From assembly GCA_015068155.1 (NCBI GenBank), contig SVLC01000018.1:1-35169 (forward strand): a stretch of DNA of 35,169 nt, given 5' to 3'. Source of the stretch: Oscillospiraceae bacterium (GTDB taxonomy: Bacteria > Bacillota > Clostridia > Oscillospirales > Oscillospiraceae). This document shows positions 7,505 through 16,471 of this stretch, one piece after another. How positions within the stretch are numbered: position 1 is the first letter of the stretch; each line of letters starts with the position of its first letter. The position numbers were made by a program, and so were the translations under genes. Below the pieces are notes generated by a model. It was not told the origin of the DNA. It saw only the letters and a list, made by a program, of their open reading frames with translations, and did not search any database.

Positions 7505-8035
7505 TCAATCCCATAGGCATTTCCAATTTTGCACGAAATACTCAATACCGGAATAGACCGTGGTAACCACAATGAGACCTACCACGATGCCGGCGATCAA
7601 ACTATTGGCGGGAAATGCCATCATCACACACAGTCCCACCATGCTGGAGGCGGTCTTAAACTTGCCGCTCTTACCGGCTGCAATAACCTTTCCCTTGGGA
7701 CCAGCCACCATTCGAAGCCCTGAGACCGCGAATTCCCGGGTCAGAACGATCATCAGCGCCCAGGCAGGAAACGAGCCCCACTGACAGAACATAGCCATGG
7801 CTGCAATGGTCAGCAGCTTATCAGCCAAAGGATCCAGGAATTTTCCGAAATCGGAGACCTGATTATACTTTCTGGCGATGTAACCGTCAACAAAATCCGT
7901 CAGACTTGCCAGGATGAAAATGCCCAACGACACCCACATCCACAAATTACTTTGGCCACCGGAAAGGTACATAAACACCATATATGCCGGCAGCATCAAC
8001 ACACGCAAAAGCGTAATTTTGGTTGCGGTCGTCAT
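7505..8035 (-). CDS. pgsA: CDP-diacylglycerol-glycerol-3-phosphate 3-phosphatidyltransferase
   Basis: This 176-aa integral membrane enzyme joins CDP-diacylglycerol and glycerol 3-phosphate to give phosphatidylglycerol phosphate, the committed step to phosphatidylglycerol and cardiolipin. The CDP-alcohol phosphatidyltransferase signature DG-x2-AR-x8-G-x3-D-x3-D is complete in [19 protein letters not shown]. Several hydrophobic helices surround it, and the N-terminus [12 protein letters not shown] is typical. The start at 8035 lies one base after the rimO stop, and its GGAGG is formed by the last rimO codons, so translation is probably coupled. The track's longer start inside rimO is rejected. 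It is the last gene of the chain, followed by a strong terminator. Confidence 0.92.
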   Translation of the reverse strand: MTTATKITLLRVLMLPAYMVFMYLSGGQSNLWMWVSLGIFILASLTDFVDGYIARKYNQVSDFGKFLDPLADKLLTIAAMAMFCQWGSFPAWALMIVLTREFAVSGLRMVAGPKGKVIAAGKSGKFKTASSMVGLCVMMAFPANSLIAGIVVGLIVVTTVYSGIEYFVQNWKCLWD

Positions 8036-8036
8036 A

Positions 8037-9362
8037 TTATTCCTCCACAAGATAACCGGACAGATCTCCATCGATGAGACCGTCAATGCAAACCGTTACA
8101 AACTGGCCTTCGGAAATATCGTCCTGGGTCGCGATCCATACACGGCCATCGATCTCAGGAGAGTCGGCATAAGTACGGCCGAAATACTGCTCAAATTCCT
8201 GATCATATCCGTCTACCAGTACTTCCAGAGTCTTGCCGATCATAGATTCATTTTGCTCGTCCATGATGCGGGACTGAATCGTTTCCACCATCTGCGCACG
8301 AGCCTGGGCGATCTCATTATCCACGAAATCCATTTGGGCAGCCGGTGTTCCCTCTTCCGGCGAGAACGGGAAAGCTCCCACCCGTTCCAGCTTCACTTCC
8401 TTCAGGAAGGTACACAGCTCAGCAAACTCCTCTTCTCCCTCACCGGGCAGGCCGGTAATAACGGAAGTGCGCAGCACCAATCCGGGGATTTTTTCCCGCA
8501 GCGTGGCAAAGAGCCAGCGCAGATACTCTCCGTTGCCGCGGCGGTTCATCAGATTCAGGATCTTGCTGTTGCAATGCTGGATAGGAATATCCAGATATTT
8601 GACGATCTTCGGCTCGGATGCGATGGTCTCGATCAGTTCCATGTCGATCTCATCCGGATACAGATAATGCAGACGCACCCAATGAAAATCCATTTGGCAT
8701 AGCTCCCGCAGCAGCTGCGGCAGCAAACGCTTTCCATCTGCCAGGTCAGTACCGTAGCGGCTGGTATCCTGGGCCACCACGATGATCTCCTTGACACCGC
8801 CGGCGGCCAAAAGCCGGGCTTCATACAACACATCGTCCAATTGCCGGGAACGGAATTTACCACGGAGATAGGGAATGATGCAATAGCTGCAGCGGTTATC
8901 GCAGCCCTCGGCGATCTTCAGATAGGCATAATGCTCCGGGGTGGTCAGAATACGGCCGGTTTCCTGCTCGGGGGCGTCAATAGAACCAAAATCGGCGACC
9001 GACTCCCCTTCCAGCAGTTTTTCAATTGCCGGAACCACCTCAGTGTAACTGCCGGTGCCAAGAATACCGTCCACTTCCGGCATTTCCTGCAAGATCTCAT
9101 CCTGGTACCGCTGGGAAAGGCAGCCGGTAACCAGGATCTTGCCTACAAGACCTTCCGCCTTCAGCGCTGCGGTCTGCAAAATGAAATCGATCGCTTCTGC
9201 TTTGGCCGAATCGATGAAACCGCAAGTATTGATGACAACAACATCCGCGCCAACCACATCGGCCTGCACGGTATGTCCCGCTTCCTGGACGCGATACATC
9301 ATTCGCTCGCAATCCACTTGATTCTTGGCGCAGCCAAGAGAAATAAATCCAATATTTGCCAT
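8037..9362 (-). CDS. rimO: Ribosomal protein S12 methylthiotransferase
   Basis: This 441-aa radical-SAM enzyme adds a methylthio group to the conserved Asp of ribosomal protein S12. The N-terminal UPF0004 domain supplies three cluster cysteines (C11 in [11 protein letters not shown]47 in INTCGF, C81 in VTGCLSQ). The radical-SAM motif CDNRCSYC supplies C164, C168 and C171. The C-terminus (about 375-441) is a TRAM-like substrate-binding domain. [10 protein letters not shown] separates RimO from its tRNA-modifying relative MiaB. The start at 9362 follows GGAGGATTAAT and lies one base after the recX stop. Its own last codons carry the pgsA ribosome binding site. Confidence 0.93.
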   Translation of the reverse strand: MANIGFISLGCAKNQVDCERMMYRVQEAGHTVQADVVGADVVVINTCGFIDSAKAEAIDFILQTAALKAEGLVGKILVTGCLSQRYQDEILQEMPEVDGILGTGSYTEVVPAIEKLLEGESVADFGSIDAPEQETGRILTTPEHYAYLKIAEGCDNRCSYCIIPYLRGKFRSRQLDDVLYEARLLAAGGVKEIIVVAQDTSRYGTDLADGKRLLPQLLRELCQMDFHWVRLHYLYPDEIDMELIETIASEPKIVKYLDIPIQHCNSKILNLMNRRGNGEYLRWLFATLREKIPGLVLRTSVITGLPGEGEEEFAELCTFLKEVKLERVGAFPFSPEEGTPAAQMDFVDNEIAQARAQMVETIQSRIMDEQNESMIGKTLEVLVDGYDQEFEQYFGRTYADSPEIDGRVWIATQDDISEGQFVTVCIDGLIDGDLSGYLVEE

Positions 9363-9363
9363 A

Positions 9364-9993
9364 TTAATCCTCCGGATATTCGTCCGCATTCCGGTTTATT
9401 CGTCCCAGAACTGTGCGGATCTCGGAATAGCTGTGCCCACGGCGAAGGAGGGCATCCACGGCTTTTTTGACCTGTTTTTGGTCGGCATCGTCCGACAGAC
9501 GGCTTTGCAGGAAAGCCAGGATATGATCGGACTGATCGGGATAATCCGCCAGCGCAGCATCCCAGTATGTTTTGGGGATCTTTTTTTCATACAGCGCCTG
9601 CTTGGCCCGGGCCAGGCCGTAGCCTTTGGCCGCGCAGCGGGCAACCACCTGGCGGGCAGTTTCTTCATCGTCCACCAGATGCATTTCTTCCATCCATGCC
9701 ACCGCTTCCGCCGCCTGGGAAGGGTCCTCCCCTTTTTGCACCAGTCGTTGCTGCAGGTCCTTTTTGGAAACGGCAGACGCCGCCACGATACGAACCGCCC
9801 GCATTTTCGCGGACATCTGCCTGGCGCTTTGCTGCAAGGCAGAAAATTCCTGCCGCGTCAGCTCTCTGCCGGCATACAGGCCGTAGTCTTCCACGGTCTG
9901 CCGATACAGGGCCAGCCGGGTACCGTCGTCAAAGGTGATCCAATAACGGCCGGCACGGTCCGGTTCAGCCTTTATCGAATCAATCCTCATCAT
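9364..9993 (-). CDS. recX: RecX family regulator of RecA
   Basis: This is a 209-aa protein built of three-helix repeats, as in RecX, which binds in the RecA filament groove and modulates its growth. The repeats are visible around [41 protein letters not shown] and [22 protein letters not shown]. Position directly after recA confirms the assignment. The start lies within the recA 3' end (ATGATG at 9993/9990), giving a 14-base overlap, with no separate strong ribosome binding site. Translation therefore probably depends on recA translation. Which of the two ATGs is used is uncertain. Confidence 0.88.
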   Translation of the reverse strand: MMRIDSIKAEPDRAGRYWITFDDGTRLALYRQTVEDYGLYAGRELTRQEFSALQQSARQMSAKMRAVRIVAASAVSKKDLQQRLVQKGEDPSQAAEAVAWMEEMHLVDDEETARQVVARCAAKGYGLARAKQALYEKKIPKTYWDAALADYPDQSDHILAFLQSRLSDDADQKQVKKAVDALLRRGHSYSEIRTVLGRINRNADEYPED

Positions 9994-11080
9994 CGAAATC
10001 GTCGGCGCTGATGGCAATGCCCTTCTGGGCCGCCTTGGCCGGAGCCTTGGGAGAGGCGGCCTTCAGCAGATTCTCCCGCACCTTGGCCTCCACCTCTTCG
10101 GCGATGTCCGGATTGGACTGCAGGAAATTCTTCACGGAATCCTTACCCTGGCCGATGCGGTCATCACCCATGGAGAACCAGGAGCCGGACTTCTGGATAA
10201 TATCCATCTCCACCGCCAGATCCACCAGTTCACCCCACTTGGAGATGCCCTGGCCATAGAGAATGTCGAAATACGCTTCCTTGAAGGGCGGCGCCACCTT
10301 GTTCTTGACCACCTTGACCCGGGTCTTATTACCGACCACATTGCTGCCTTCTTTAATCGCTTCGGTGCGGCGCACATCCAAACGGACAGAGGAATAGAAC
10401 TTCAGCGCGTTACCGCCGGTGGTGGTTTCGGGATTGCCGTACATGACACCGATCTTCATACGGAGCTGGTTGATAAAAATGACCACACAATTGGTCTTGT
10501 TGATGGTGCCGGCCAGCTTTCGCAGTGCCTGGCTCATCAGACGGGCCTGCAGGCCCACAAAGGCATCGCCCATCTCGCCCTCGATCTCGGCGCGGGGTGT
10601 CAGCGCCGCCACGGAGTCCACCACCACCGCATCCACAGCGCCGCTGCGGACCAGGGCGTCGGTGATCTCCAGCGCCTGCTCACCGGTATCCGGCTGGGAC
10701 ACCAGCATATTGTCAATATCCACGCCCAAAGCGGCGGCATACACAGGATCCAGCGCATGCTCTGCATCCACGAAGGCCACTTCGCCACCCATCTTCTGCG
10801 CTTCTGCCAGGATGTGCAGGGCCAGGGTGGTCTTACCGGAGGATTCCGGACCATAGATCTCAATAATTCTGCCCTTGGGCACACCGCCGATGCCCAAAGC
10901 CGCATCCAGCGCCAGAGAGCCGGTGGGAATGGCTTCCACATTCATTTCGGGGCGGTCACCCAGGCGCATAACTGTGCCCTTGCCATAGCTCTTTTCGATC
11001 TGCGCCAAAGCGGTAGCCAGCGCCTTTTTCTTGTCGGACGCGGGTGCCGGGGATTCAAAGCTTGTCTTTTTCGTAGCCAT
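9980..11080 (-). CDS. recA: RecA recombinase
   Basis: This 366-aa protein forms filaments on single-stranded DNA, performs strand exchange and promotes LexA autocleavage. Walker A GPESSGKT is at residues 77-84. [21 protein letters not shown] and the L2 region with [13 protein letters not shown] are intact. The C-terminus ends in an acidic tail (DDFDDED). Its ATG shares one base with the prmC stop codon (TAATG), and AAGGAAG precedes it. I see no own promoter with a credible -35 box and no canonical GAAC-N4-GTTC SOS box in the preceding 100 bases, so transcription may come from the long upstream chain. That is unusual for recA and should be checked. Confidence 0.98.
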   Translation of the reverse strand: MATKKTSFESPAPASDKKKALATALAQIEKSYGKGTVMRLGDRPEMNVEAIPTGSLALDAALGIGGVPKGRIIEIYGPESSGKTTLALHILAEAQKMGGEVAFVDAEHALDPVYAAALGVDIDNMLVSQPDTGEQALEITDALVRSGAVDAVVVDSVAALTPRAEIEGEMGDAFVGLQARLMSQALRKLAGTINKTNCVVIFINQLRMKIGVMYGNPETTTGGNALKFYSSVRLDVRRTEAIKEGSNVVGNKTRVKVVKNKVAPPFKEAYFDILYGQGISKWGELVDLAVEMDIIQKSGSWFSMGDDRIGQGKDSVKNFLQSNPDIAEEVEAKVRENLLKAASPKAPAKAAQKGIAISADDFDDED

Positions 11081-11958
11081 TAATTCTCTTCCTTCCTGAC
11101 GAGCTGCGCAAGCAAGGCCCGTTCTCTGTCATTATAATCCCGGACACGTTCCAGGATCTTGTATCCATGATTTTCCAAAATTTGGCAGATGGCCTCCGCC
11201 TGGCTGGGGTCATATTCCAGACAAAGATAGCCGTTCTGCTTTAAGATGGCGGTGTAGTTCTCCGCAATAGAGCGATAAAAATCCAGGCCATCCATACCGC
11301 CGTGCAGAGCCAGATGGGGTTCATAATCCTTCACGGAACGGTCCAGTTCCTTCATTTCCCGGGTGGTAATGTAGGGCGGATTGGAGATGATCATATCATA
11401 CATCCCCATTTCTTGCGGAGGTTTCTGTAAGGCATCGGCGCAGATGCAGGTAACCCGCTGCGTCAACTGATGGCGCTGCACATTCTTCTGCGCCACCGCC
11501 AGCGCTTCGGCAGAAATGTCTGCCAGGGTAATGCTGGCATCCTTGACCCGTTTGGCCACCGCAATGCCGATACAGCCGGAGCCGGTGCAAAGGTCCAAAA
11601 TACGGGGATCCTGCTCCAGATACAGCCCCCGCTTGATGGCAAGCTGGGTAACCGCGCAGGTATCATCCCGGGGGATCAGCACATTTTTGTCGATGTAAAA
11701 GGTCAGGCCGTAAAAGCTCCACTCGCCCAGCACATAGGCCAGCGGTTCTCCGGACATGACCCGGCTGACCGCAGTTTCCATTTGCTGACAGATCTCCTCA
11801 GAGGCGTACTGTTCCCGATCGGACAGGATCTGTTCATTGGTTTTGCCGGACACATAACTCAGAAGGCTGCGGGCCAGCAGGCTGGCAGTCTGTTCCTCTT
11901 CCAGCAGCATAAAACGCCGGCGGGCTTCCAAATAGAGTTGGGAATACTTCTTTACCAA
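11080..11958 (-). CDS. prmC: Release factor glutamine N5-methyltransferase
   Basis: This 292-aa SAM-dependent enzyme methylates the Gln of the GGQ motif in peptide release factors. There is an N-terminal helical domain (1-80), then a Rossmann methyltransferase domain with SAM loop [13 protein letters not shown] and the catalytic NPPY motif (IISNPPYI). PrmC usually sits next to prfA. Here prfA is absent and recA follows instead. The start codon is TTG at 11958, overlapping the DUF1385 gene by seven bases, with GGAGGGGGAAGACGC upstream. No closer ATG keeps the N-terminal domain whole. Confidence 0.92.
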   Translation of the reverse strand: MVKKYSQLYLEARRRFMLLEEEQTASLLARSLLSYVSGKTNEQILSDREQYASEEICQQMETAVSRVMSGEPLAYVLGEWSFYGLTFYIDKNVLIPRDDTCAVTQLAIKRGLYLEQDPRILDLCTGSGCIGIAVAKRVKDASITLADISAEALAVAQKNVQRHQLTQRVTCICADALQKPPQEMGMYDMIISNPPYITTREMKELDRSVKDYEPHLALHGGMDGLDFYRSIAENYTAILKQNGYLCLEYDPSQAEAICQILENHGYKILERVRDYNDRERALLAQLVRKEEN

Positions 11959-12953
11959 GCGTCTTCCCCCTCCTTCTCCGGCAAAACAGCCTTCACCGCT
12001 TCAATACCCACTTCCATCATGCTGTCATCAGGCTCATTGGTGGTAAACTTCTGCATCCACATACCCGGTGCGGCAATGGCGCGGGTGAACCAGTTGTCAT
12101 GGCGGCCGGTCCAGCGGTTGATCTCATAGGTAATGGCCACCACCACCGGCAACAGCAGCAGCTTAAATGCCACCATGATCAGACGATACAGGAACGTGCC
12201 CTGCATGGATGCCAAAGCCGGGATCGCCGTCAGAAGCAACGAGGAGGCCATGGCAAATACCAGCGTGGAAATGATCACCACAACCAGCAGAAAACTGGTG
12301 CCGCAACGGGGATGCAGCCGGGTCATTTGACGGACATTTTCCACGGTTAAGGGCAATCCGGCTTCATAGCAACGAATGGTCTTATGTTCGGCGCCATGAT
12401 AGGCAAAGACCCGTTTCATCTCTTTCATGCGGGAAACCAGGACCATATAGCCCACAAAAATGCAGATACGAAGCACGCCCTCCACCAGGTTTAGCAGCAG
12501 CTGATTGGGGATCCAACGGTCGAAAAAGCCAGCCACCACCACAGGCAGCAGAATAAATAAGCCGATGCTCATGGCCAGGCCCAGGAAAACGGCGAAGCCT
12601 ATAACGAACTGCTGAAATTTCTCATTGCCCAGTTTCTTTTCCAACCATTGATCAAATTTGGATTGGGGCTCCTGGCTTTCCTCGGGCGACAGGTCCGCAG
12701 AATGCATCAGCGCCTTCACGCCGGTGACCTGCGAATCAAAAAAGGTTCGCACGCCGCGGATGAATGGCCAATTCAATATAGATTTCTTGGGTGGGATCTT
12801 CCGAGGGCGAATATCCACATTCAGCGTTCCATCCGCCTGGCGGACAACAATGGCGTCTTTCTCAGGGCCCCGCATCATAATGCCTTCGATCAGAGCCTGA
12901 CCGCCGATGGATGTTTTGAATTTTTCACAACATACAGGTTGTTTCTTTTCCAT
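11952..12953 (-). CDS. DUF1385 family membrane protein (YqhQ-like)
   Basis: This 333-aa protein has the DUF1385 hallmarks near its start (SIGGQALIEGIMMRGP) and later AYHGAEHKTIRCYE and HPRCGTSFLL. Four to five hydrophobic helices lie at roughly 105-260. The family is widespread in Firmicutes, is often next to prmC, and has no firmly established biochemical role that I can name. I choose the ATG at 12953, about ten bases after GAGGA. The track's GTG start at 12968 overlaps the histidine-kinase stop codon and adds only five residues. Its C-terminus overlaps prmC. Confidence 0.88.
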   Translation of the reverse strand: MEKKQPVCCEKFKTSIGGQALIEGIMMRGPEKDAIVVRQADGTLNVDIRPRKIPPKKSILNWPFIRGVRTFFDSQVTGVKALMHSADLSPEESQEPQSKFDQWLEKKLGNEKFQQFVIGFAVFLGLAMSIGLFILLPVVVAGFFDRWIPNQLLLNLVEGVLRICIFVGYMVLVSRMKEMKRVFAYHGAEHKTIRCYEAGLPLTVENVRQMTRLHPRCGTSFLLVVVIISTLVFAMASSLLLTAIPALASMQGTFLYRLIMVAFKLLLLPVVVAITYEINRWTGRHDNWFTRAIAAPGMWMQKFTTNEPDDSMMEVGIEAVKAVLPEKEGEDAW

Positions 12954-12964
12954 ACAATATATCC

Positions 12965-14377
12965 TCACTGTGCAACAGGCAGCGAAACGGTGACCACCGT
13001 ACCGCCGCCGGGGGCATTGGCAATATCCAGCACACCGCCGTGCATCTGAACGATCTCATCGCAGACCGCCAGGCCAATGCCGGTACCTCTGACCTTGGTG
13101 TTGCCCTTGTAAAATTTCTTTTTAACCAGAGGAAGCTCCTCTTCGGGAATGCCGGGGCCATAGTCCCGGATGCGGACAACCACATTCTCTTCCTCCACCG
13201 TCATGGAGGCTTCGATACGCTTGCCCTCGCCGCCGTGTTTGGCGGCATTGTCCAAAATATTCAGGAAAACCTGGCGCAGACGGGCGCAATCGCAGGGGAT
13301 CTCAGGGATCTCCTCATCGGTGTCCATGTAATCAAGCCGAATACCATTCTGCTGCAGGTGGCTGCCGTACATATACACCGTATCTTCAAACGCGGCGCGG
13401 ATATCTGACACCTGCACATTCAGCGTAAAGCGGCCGTCCTGCAGGCGGGTAAAGTCCAGAAGTTCCATAACCATATCCGTCAGCCGCCTGGCCTCCCGGG
13501 AAATGATCTTCACACCCCGGCTGGTCTGCTCATCCAGGCTATCGTCAGACAGCAAAGTCTCGCTCCAGCCGTTGATAGCCGTCAGCGGTGTGCGCAGCTC
13601 ATGGGACAGCGAGGCAATGAATTCCGCCTGCATTTTTTCATTTTGGTTGATCTTGGCCGACATTTCATTGATGGTATCCGCCAAAACACCGATCTCATCG
13701 TTGTATTTTTTCTGAATTTGGGCGCCGTAGCTGCCGTTGGCAATTCGACGGGCCTTTTGTGTGATCTCATTGACCGGCAGGACAATGGACCGAATATAAT
13801 AGCCGCTGCTGAGCAGCAGCACTGACAGCAGAACAAAAAATGCGCCAACCGCCACCAGGGCGATCTGCAGGATCTGTCTGTTCAGCAGACGGGTGGAGGT
13901 GACATAGCGCAGTACGCCCACCACCTGACCGTCGGAATAGATCATGGGACAGGAAACTGCCATGATATGTTCACCGGTATCCGGGTCCACTCCGATGAAG
14001 GGTTCTGTCTGCCTTTGACGGATCGCTTTCGCGATTTCGCCGGTACGGGGCGATTTACCTGCCCAAGGGCCGTAGCTGGAGGCCACCAGGACCCCATCAT
14101 TGTTGATAAACTGCAGTTCCATAGAACCGCTCATCTCAAAGGTTTGGGCGTAGCTGACGCAGGATTGGTAGTAATCGTCGTAGTTTTGGCTAATGTAACC
14201 GGAGAAAAACTGGCTGGTCTGGGCGGCACGGCTCATCATATCCGAGCGCATATTGGAATAATAGTACACGGCGAAGGTAGCCGTGATCAGTAAAACACAC
14301 ACCAGTCCCAGCAGACAGAACACTGTCAAAGTGTTTCCCAGCCAACGGCTGCGGAGACTGCTTTTTCTTTTTTTCAT
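12965..14377 (-). CDS. Sensor histidine kinase
   Basis: This is a 470-aa membrane sensor. Transmembrane helices at about 13-39 and 170-192 flank an extracytoplasmic domain of about 130 residues resembling a single Cache/PAS-type sensor (NNDGVLVASS, then DPDTGEHIMAVSCPMIY). A HAMP linker follows (about 192-245). The phospho-acceptor is H259 in SLSHELRTPLT. The ATPase domain shows the N box NILDNAAKH, G1 RDYGPGIP and G2 GTGIGLAVCDEIVQMHGG. It is cotranscribed with the response regulator 47 bases upstream and a lipoprotein before that, which could act in sensing. It starts at 14377 after AAAGGAGAAGGTAAGCC. Confidence 0.95.
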   Translation of the reverse strand: MKKRKSSLRSRWLGNTLTVFCLLGLVCVLLITATFAVYYYSNMRSDMMSRAAQTSQFFSGYISQNYDDYYQSCVSYAQTFEMSGSMELQFINNDGVLVASSYGPWAGKSPRTGEIAKAIRQRQTEPFIGVDPDTGEHIMAVSCPMIYSDGQVVGVLRYVTSTRLLNRQILQIALVAVGAFFVLLSVLLLSSGYYIRSIVLPVNEITQKARRIANGSYGAQIQKKYNDEIGVLADTINEMSAKINQNEKMQAEFIASLSHELRTPLTAINGWSETLLSDDSLDEQTSRGVKIISREARRLTDMVMELLDFTRLQDGRFTLNVQVSDIRAAFEDTVYMYGSHLQQNGIRLDYMDTDEEIPEIPCDCARLRQVFLNILDNAAKHGGEGKRIEASMTVEEENVVVRIRDYGPGIPEEELPLVKKKFYKGNTKVRGTGIGLAVCDEIVQMHGGVLDIANAPGGGTVVTVSLPVAQ

Positions 14378-14424
14378 GGCTTACCTTCTCCTTTCCTATC
14401 ATTTTGCGCCAATGCAGGCAGGTA

Positions 14425-15111
14425 TCAAGCGCCCCATTTGTAACCGAAACCCCAAACGGTGGTGATATAGACAGGATTGGCGGTATCGTCTTCGATCTTG
14501 ATACGCAGACGGCGGATATTCACATCCACGATCTTCAGTTCACCGTCGTATTCCTTGCCCCACACCTCCGTTAAGATGTCCTCGCGGCTGAGGGCCTTGC
14601 CGGGATTGCGCATAAACAGCTTCATAATGCTGTATTCCACCTGGGTCAGGCGGATACGGGCACCGTTTTTATCCAGGGTATGGTTGCGGGTATTCATCAC
14701 AAAGGGTCCCTGGCTCATCACTTCGCCGTTGCCGGTAGTGTCCTGCCCGATACGGCGGAACAGCGCATCCACACGGGCGGTCAGCTCCGCCGGCGAGAAG
14801 GGTTTGGTAACATAGTCATCGGCGCCGGTCATCAGACCCGTAACTTTGTCCATTTCCTGGGTGCGGGCAGTGAGCATGATGATGCCCATCTGCTTGTTAC
14901 CGGCACGGATATGGCGGCAAACTTCAAAGCCATCCATATCCGGCAGCATAATATCCAAAATCGCCACCTGAATGTCCCGCTGCTCCTGGAGACGGTCCAG
15001 CGCTTCCCGTCCGGTACCGGCCTCTACCACGGTATAACCCGCCCGCTGCAGGTTGATCACTACGAAACTGCGGATATTGACTTCATCTTCCAAAATCAGA
15101 ACTTTTTTCAT
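14425..15111 (-). CDS. OmpR/PhoB-family response regulator
   Basis: This is a 228-aa DNA-binding regulator. The receiver domain (1-120) has D53 as phosphorylation site (AILDIMLPDMDG), acidic residues E8/D9/E10 and K in VTKPFSPAEL. The C-terminal winged helix (130-228) has the typical LTQVEYSIMKLFMRNPG and DVNIRRLRIKIE...TVWGFGYKW. It pairs with the adjacent kinase. Its ATG is seven bases after the lipoprotein stop, and the ribosome binding site GGAGG lies in the last lipoprotein codons. Confidence 0.95.
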   Translation of the reverse strand: MKKVLILEDEVNIRSFVVINLQRAGYTVVEAGTGREALDRLQEQRDIQVAILDIMLPDMDGFEVCRHIRAGNKQMGIIMLTARTQEMDKVTGLMTGADDYVTKPFSPAELTARVDALFRRIGQDTTGNGEVMSQGPFVMNTRNHTLDKNGARIRLTQVEYSIMKLFMRNPGKALSREDILTEVWGKEYDGELKIVDVNIRRLRIKIEDDTANPVYITTVWGFGYKWGA

Positions 15112-15118
15112 GGGTTGG

Positions 15119-16414
15119 TTAATCCTCCTCGGTGGTTAGCTCGGCGCGAATGGGGAAAAAGATATCTTTCATGGTTTCTAAGGTAATGCCCGCATCCTTG
15201 GCGGCCGATGTGACGTCCGCCACATAGATCACAGCATTGCCCTTATACAAAATCAGGCGGTCTTCCTGCTTGGCTTCCGATTCTCTGTCCGCATCGGTCA
15301 GCGCCCGGATCGTGACCATCACAGTCTTTTCTCCGTTTTTCAGCAGACTGAACACGGTGCCGTCGTCGGTTTGTTCCACATAAACAGCATTCAGATGTTC
15401 CGGCGCAACAACAACGAACCAGCCTTCCGCATAATTGTGATAGGTGTGCATTTTCACCGTTTCATTTCCCTGGCTGTCCAGGCCGTACCATTGCAAAAAG
15501 CTTTGCTTTCTGTTTCCCGGAACGGTACTCACCGGGATGAACCTGGCAATCTCCGGCACATTGTCACCGTCCACATCTGTGGGATACACCCGGTAATCCT
15601 GCAGCGACTGGGTAGTAATGCTTTTTTTTACCGCGGTCAGCTGGTCCTGGTCCAGGACGAAAACATCGGTGACCAATGTCTTATTCTCCATTTCACAGGT
15701 AACAAACATAGCCCGGCGGCCGTCTGTCAGCGGCCCCTCCGTAAAACGGGAAAAACCGGCAGCAGGCGCAGAGACAGTTTGTTCCTGGGTGCAGACCATT
15801 TCATCATTCCGGTAGCTGTAGAGCATCACATGGCCCTTGCCATCCTCGGCGGTACTGTTGGCCAGCAGGAACAGTTCACTTTGCTGATCCTGGTTAAGAT
15901 CGCAGACTGTTAATCGGGCGTAGCCGGTACTGAGCAATTGCCGGGCAATGCCGTTGGTAAACCGGTAGACCGAAACCGCGCGGACCACCTGGTCGCTGAC
16001 CTGCCGGCCAACAACGATCTCCAGGCCCGGGCGATCATCCAGCTGGGCATACTCCACAAAGTCAAAACCCATGCCGTAACCCTCAATGGTGTCCATCAGC
16101 ACATAACCGGAGGCCAATTGGCTGAAAATCAGAATTTTTAGCGGCTTTTCGCTGTTATCTCTGGCAAAAACCAAATACTCATCAATGCCGTCGCCATCCA
16201 GGTCCGCAGGCTGTACCGTCTGCCGGTTTTCACCGTACATAGGTACGCTGTGGGTCAAGCCGTCCATGGCTTCGTCAATAACAGGCTGCAGCTCATTATG
16301 CGCCTGGGAGCGTCTGGGCAAACAATAGAGCTGGTCCACCGTTCTAAGGCCGCAGCCGGTAAGTACAAGCGCCGCCAAAAGCAGCAGTGGTATCAATTTC
16401 AAATATCGGCGCAT
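15119..16414 (-). CDS. Lipoprotein with FG-GAP/VCBS-like repeats, first gene of a two-component operon
   Basis: This 431-aa protein has a lipoprotein signal peptide (MRRYLKLIPLLLLAALVLTG, lipidated C21). The ectodomain carries calcium-loop-like FG-GAP/VCBS motifs: DLDGDGIDEYLVFA, DLNQDQQSELFLLA and DVDGDNVPEIARF. These suggest a beta-propeller with metal-binding Asp loops. Its stop is seven bases before the response regulator ATG and its last codons form that gene's ribosome binding site. I infer an accessory surface component for the downstream sensor. The function is otherwise unknown. The start at 16414 is preceded by AAAGGAG, and the TSS predicted from the extended -10 box excludes the earlier in-frame ATG. 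Confidence 0.85.
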   Translation of the reverse strand: MRRYLKLIPLLLLAALVLTGCGLRTVDQLYCLPRRSQAHNELQPVIDEAMDGLTHSVPMYGENRQTVQPADLDGDGIDEYLVFARDNSEKPLKILIFSQLASGYVLMDTIEGYGMGFDFVEYAQLDDRPGLEIVVGRQVSDQVVRAVSVYRFTNGIARQLLSTGYARLTVCDLNQDQQSELFLLANSTAEDGKGHVMLYSYRNDEMVCTQEQTVSAPAAGFSRFTEGPLTDGRRAMFVTCEMENKTLVTDVFVLDQDQLTAVKKSITTQSLQDYRVYPTDVDGDNVPEIARFIPVSTVPGNRKQSFLQWYGLDSQGNETVKMHTYHNYAEGWFVVVAPEHLNAVYVEQTDDGTVFSLLKNGEKTVMVTIRALTDADRESEAKQEDRLILYKGNAVIYVADVTSAAKDAGITLETMKDIFFPIRAELTTEED

Positions 16415-16441
16415 TGCCTTCACGCTCCTTTCCATCCAGGT

Positions 16442-16450
16442 ATTATAACA
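16442..16450 (-). promoter_or_regulatory. Extended -10 promoter for the nine-gene chain
   Basis: On the minus strand TGTTATAAT gives a perfect -10 (TATAAT, 16442-16447) plus the TG extended element. The -35 position (TTTCCT, inside the end of dnaE) is poor, as is common for extended -10 promoters. Transcription would begin near 16435, about 20 bases before the lipoprotein ATG. Confidence 0.7.
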
Positions 16451-16471
16451 CATTTTTTCGAAAAAGGAAAG

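Noticed and set aside
11083-11180. LexA box or recA promoter (TATAAT near 11135)
   Set aside because: A TATAAT occurs inside prmC but has no acceptable -35 box or TG element, and no palindromic GAAC-N4-GTTC site is present.
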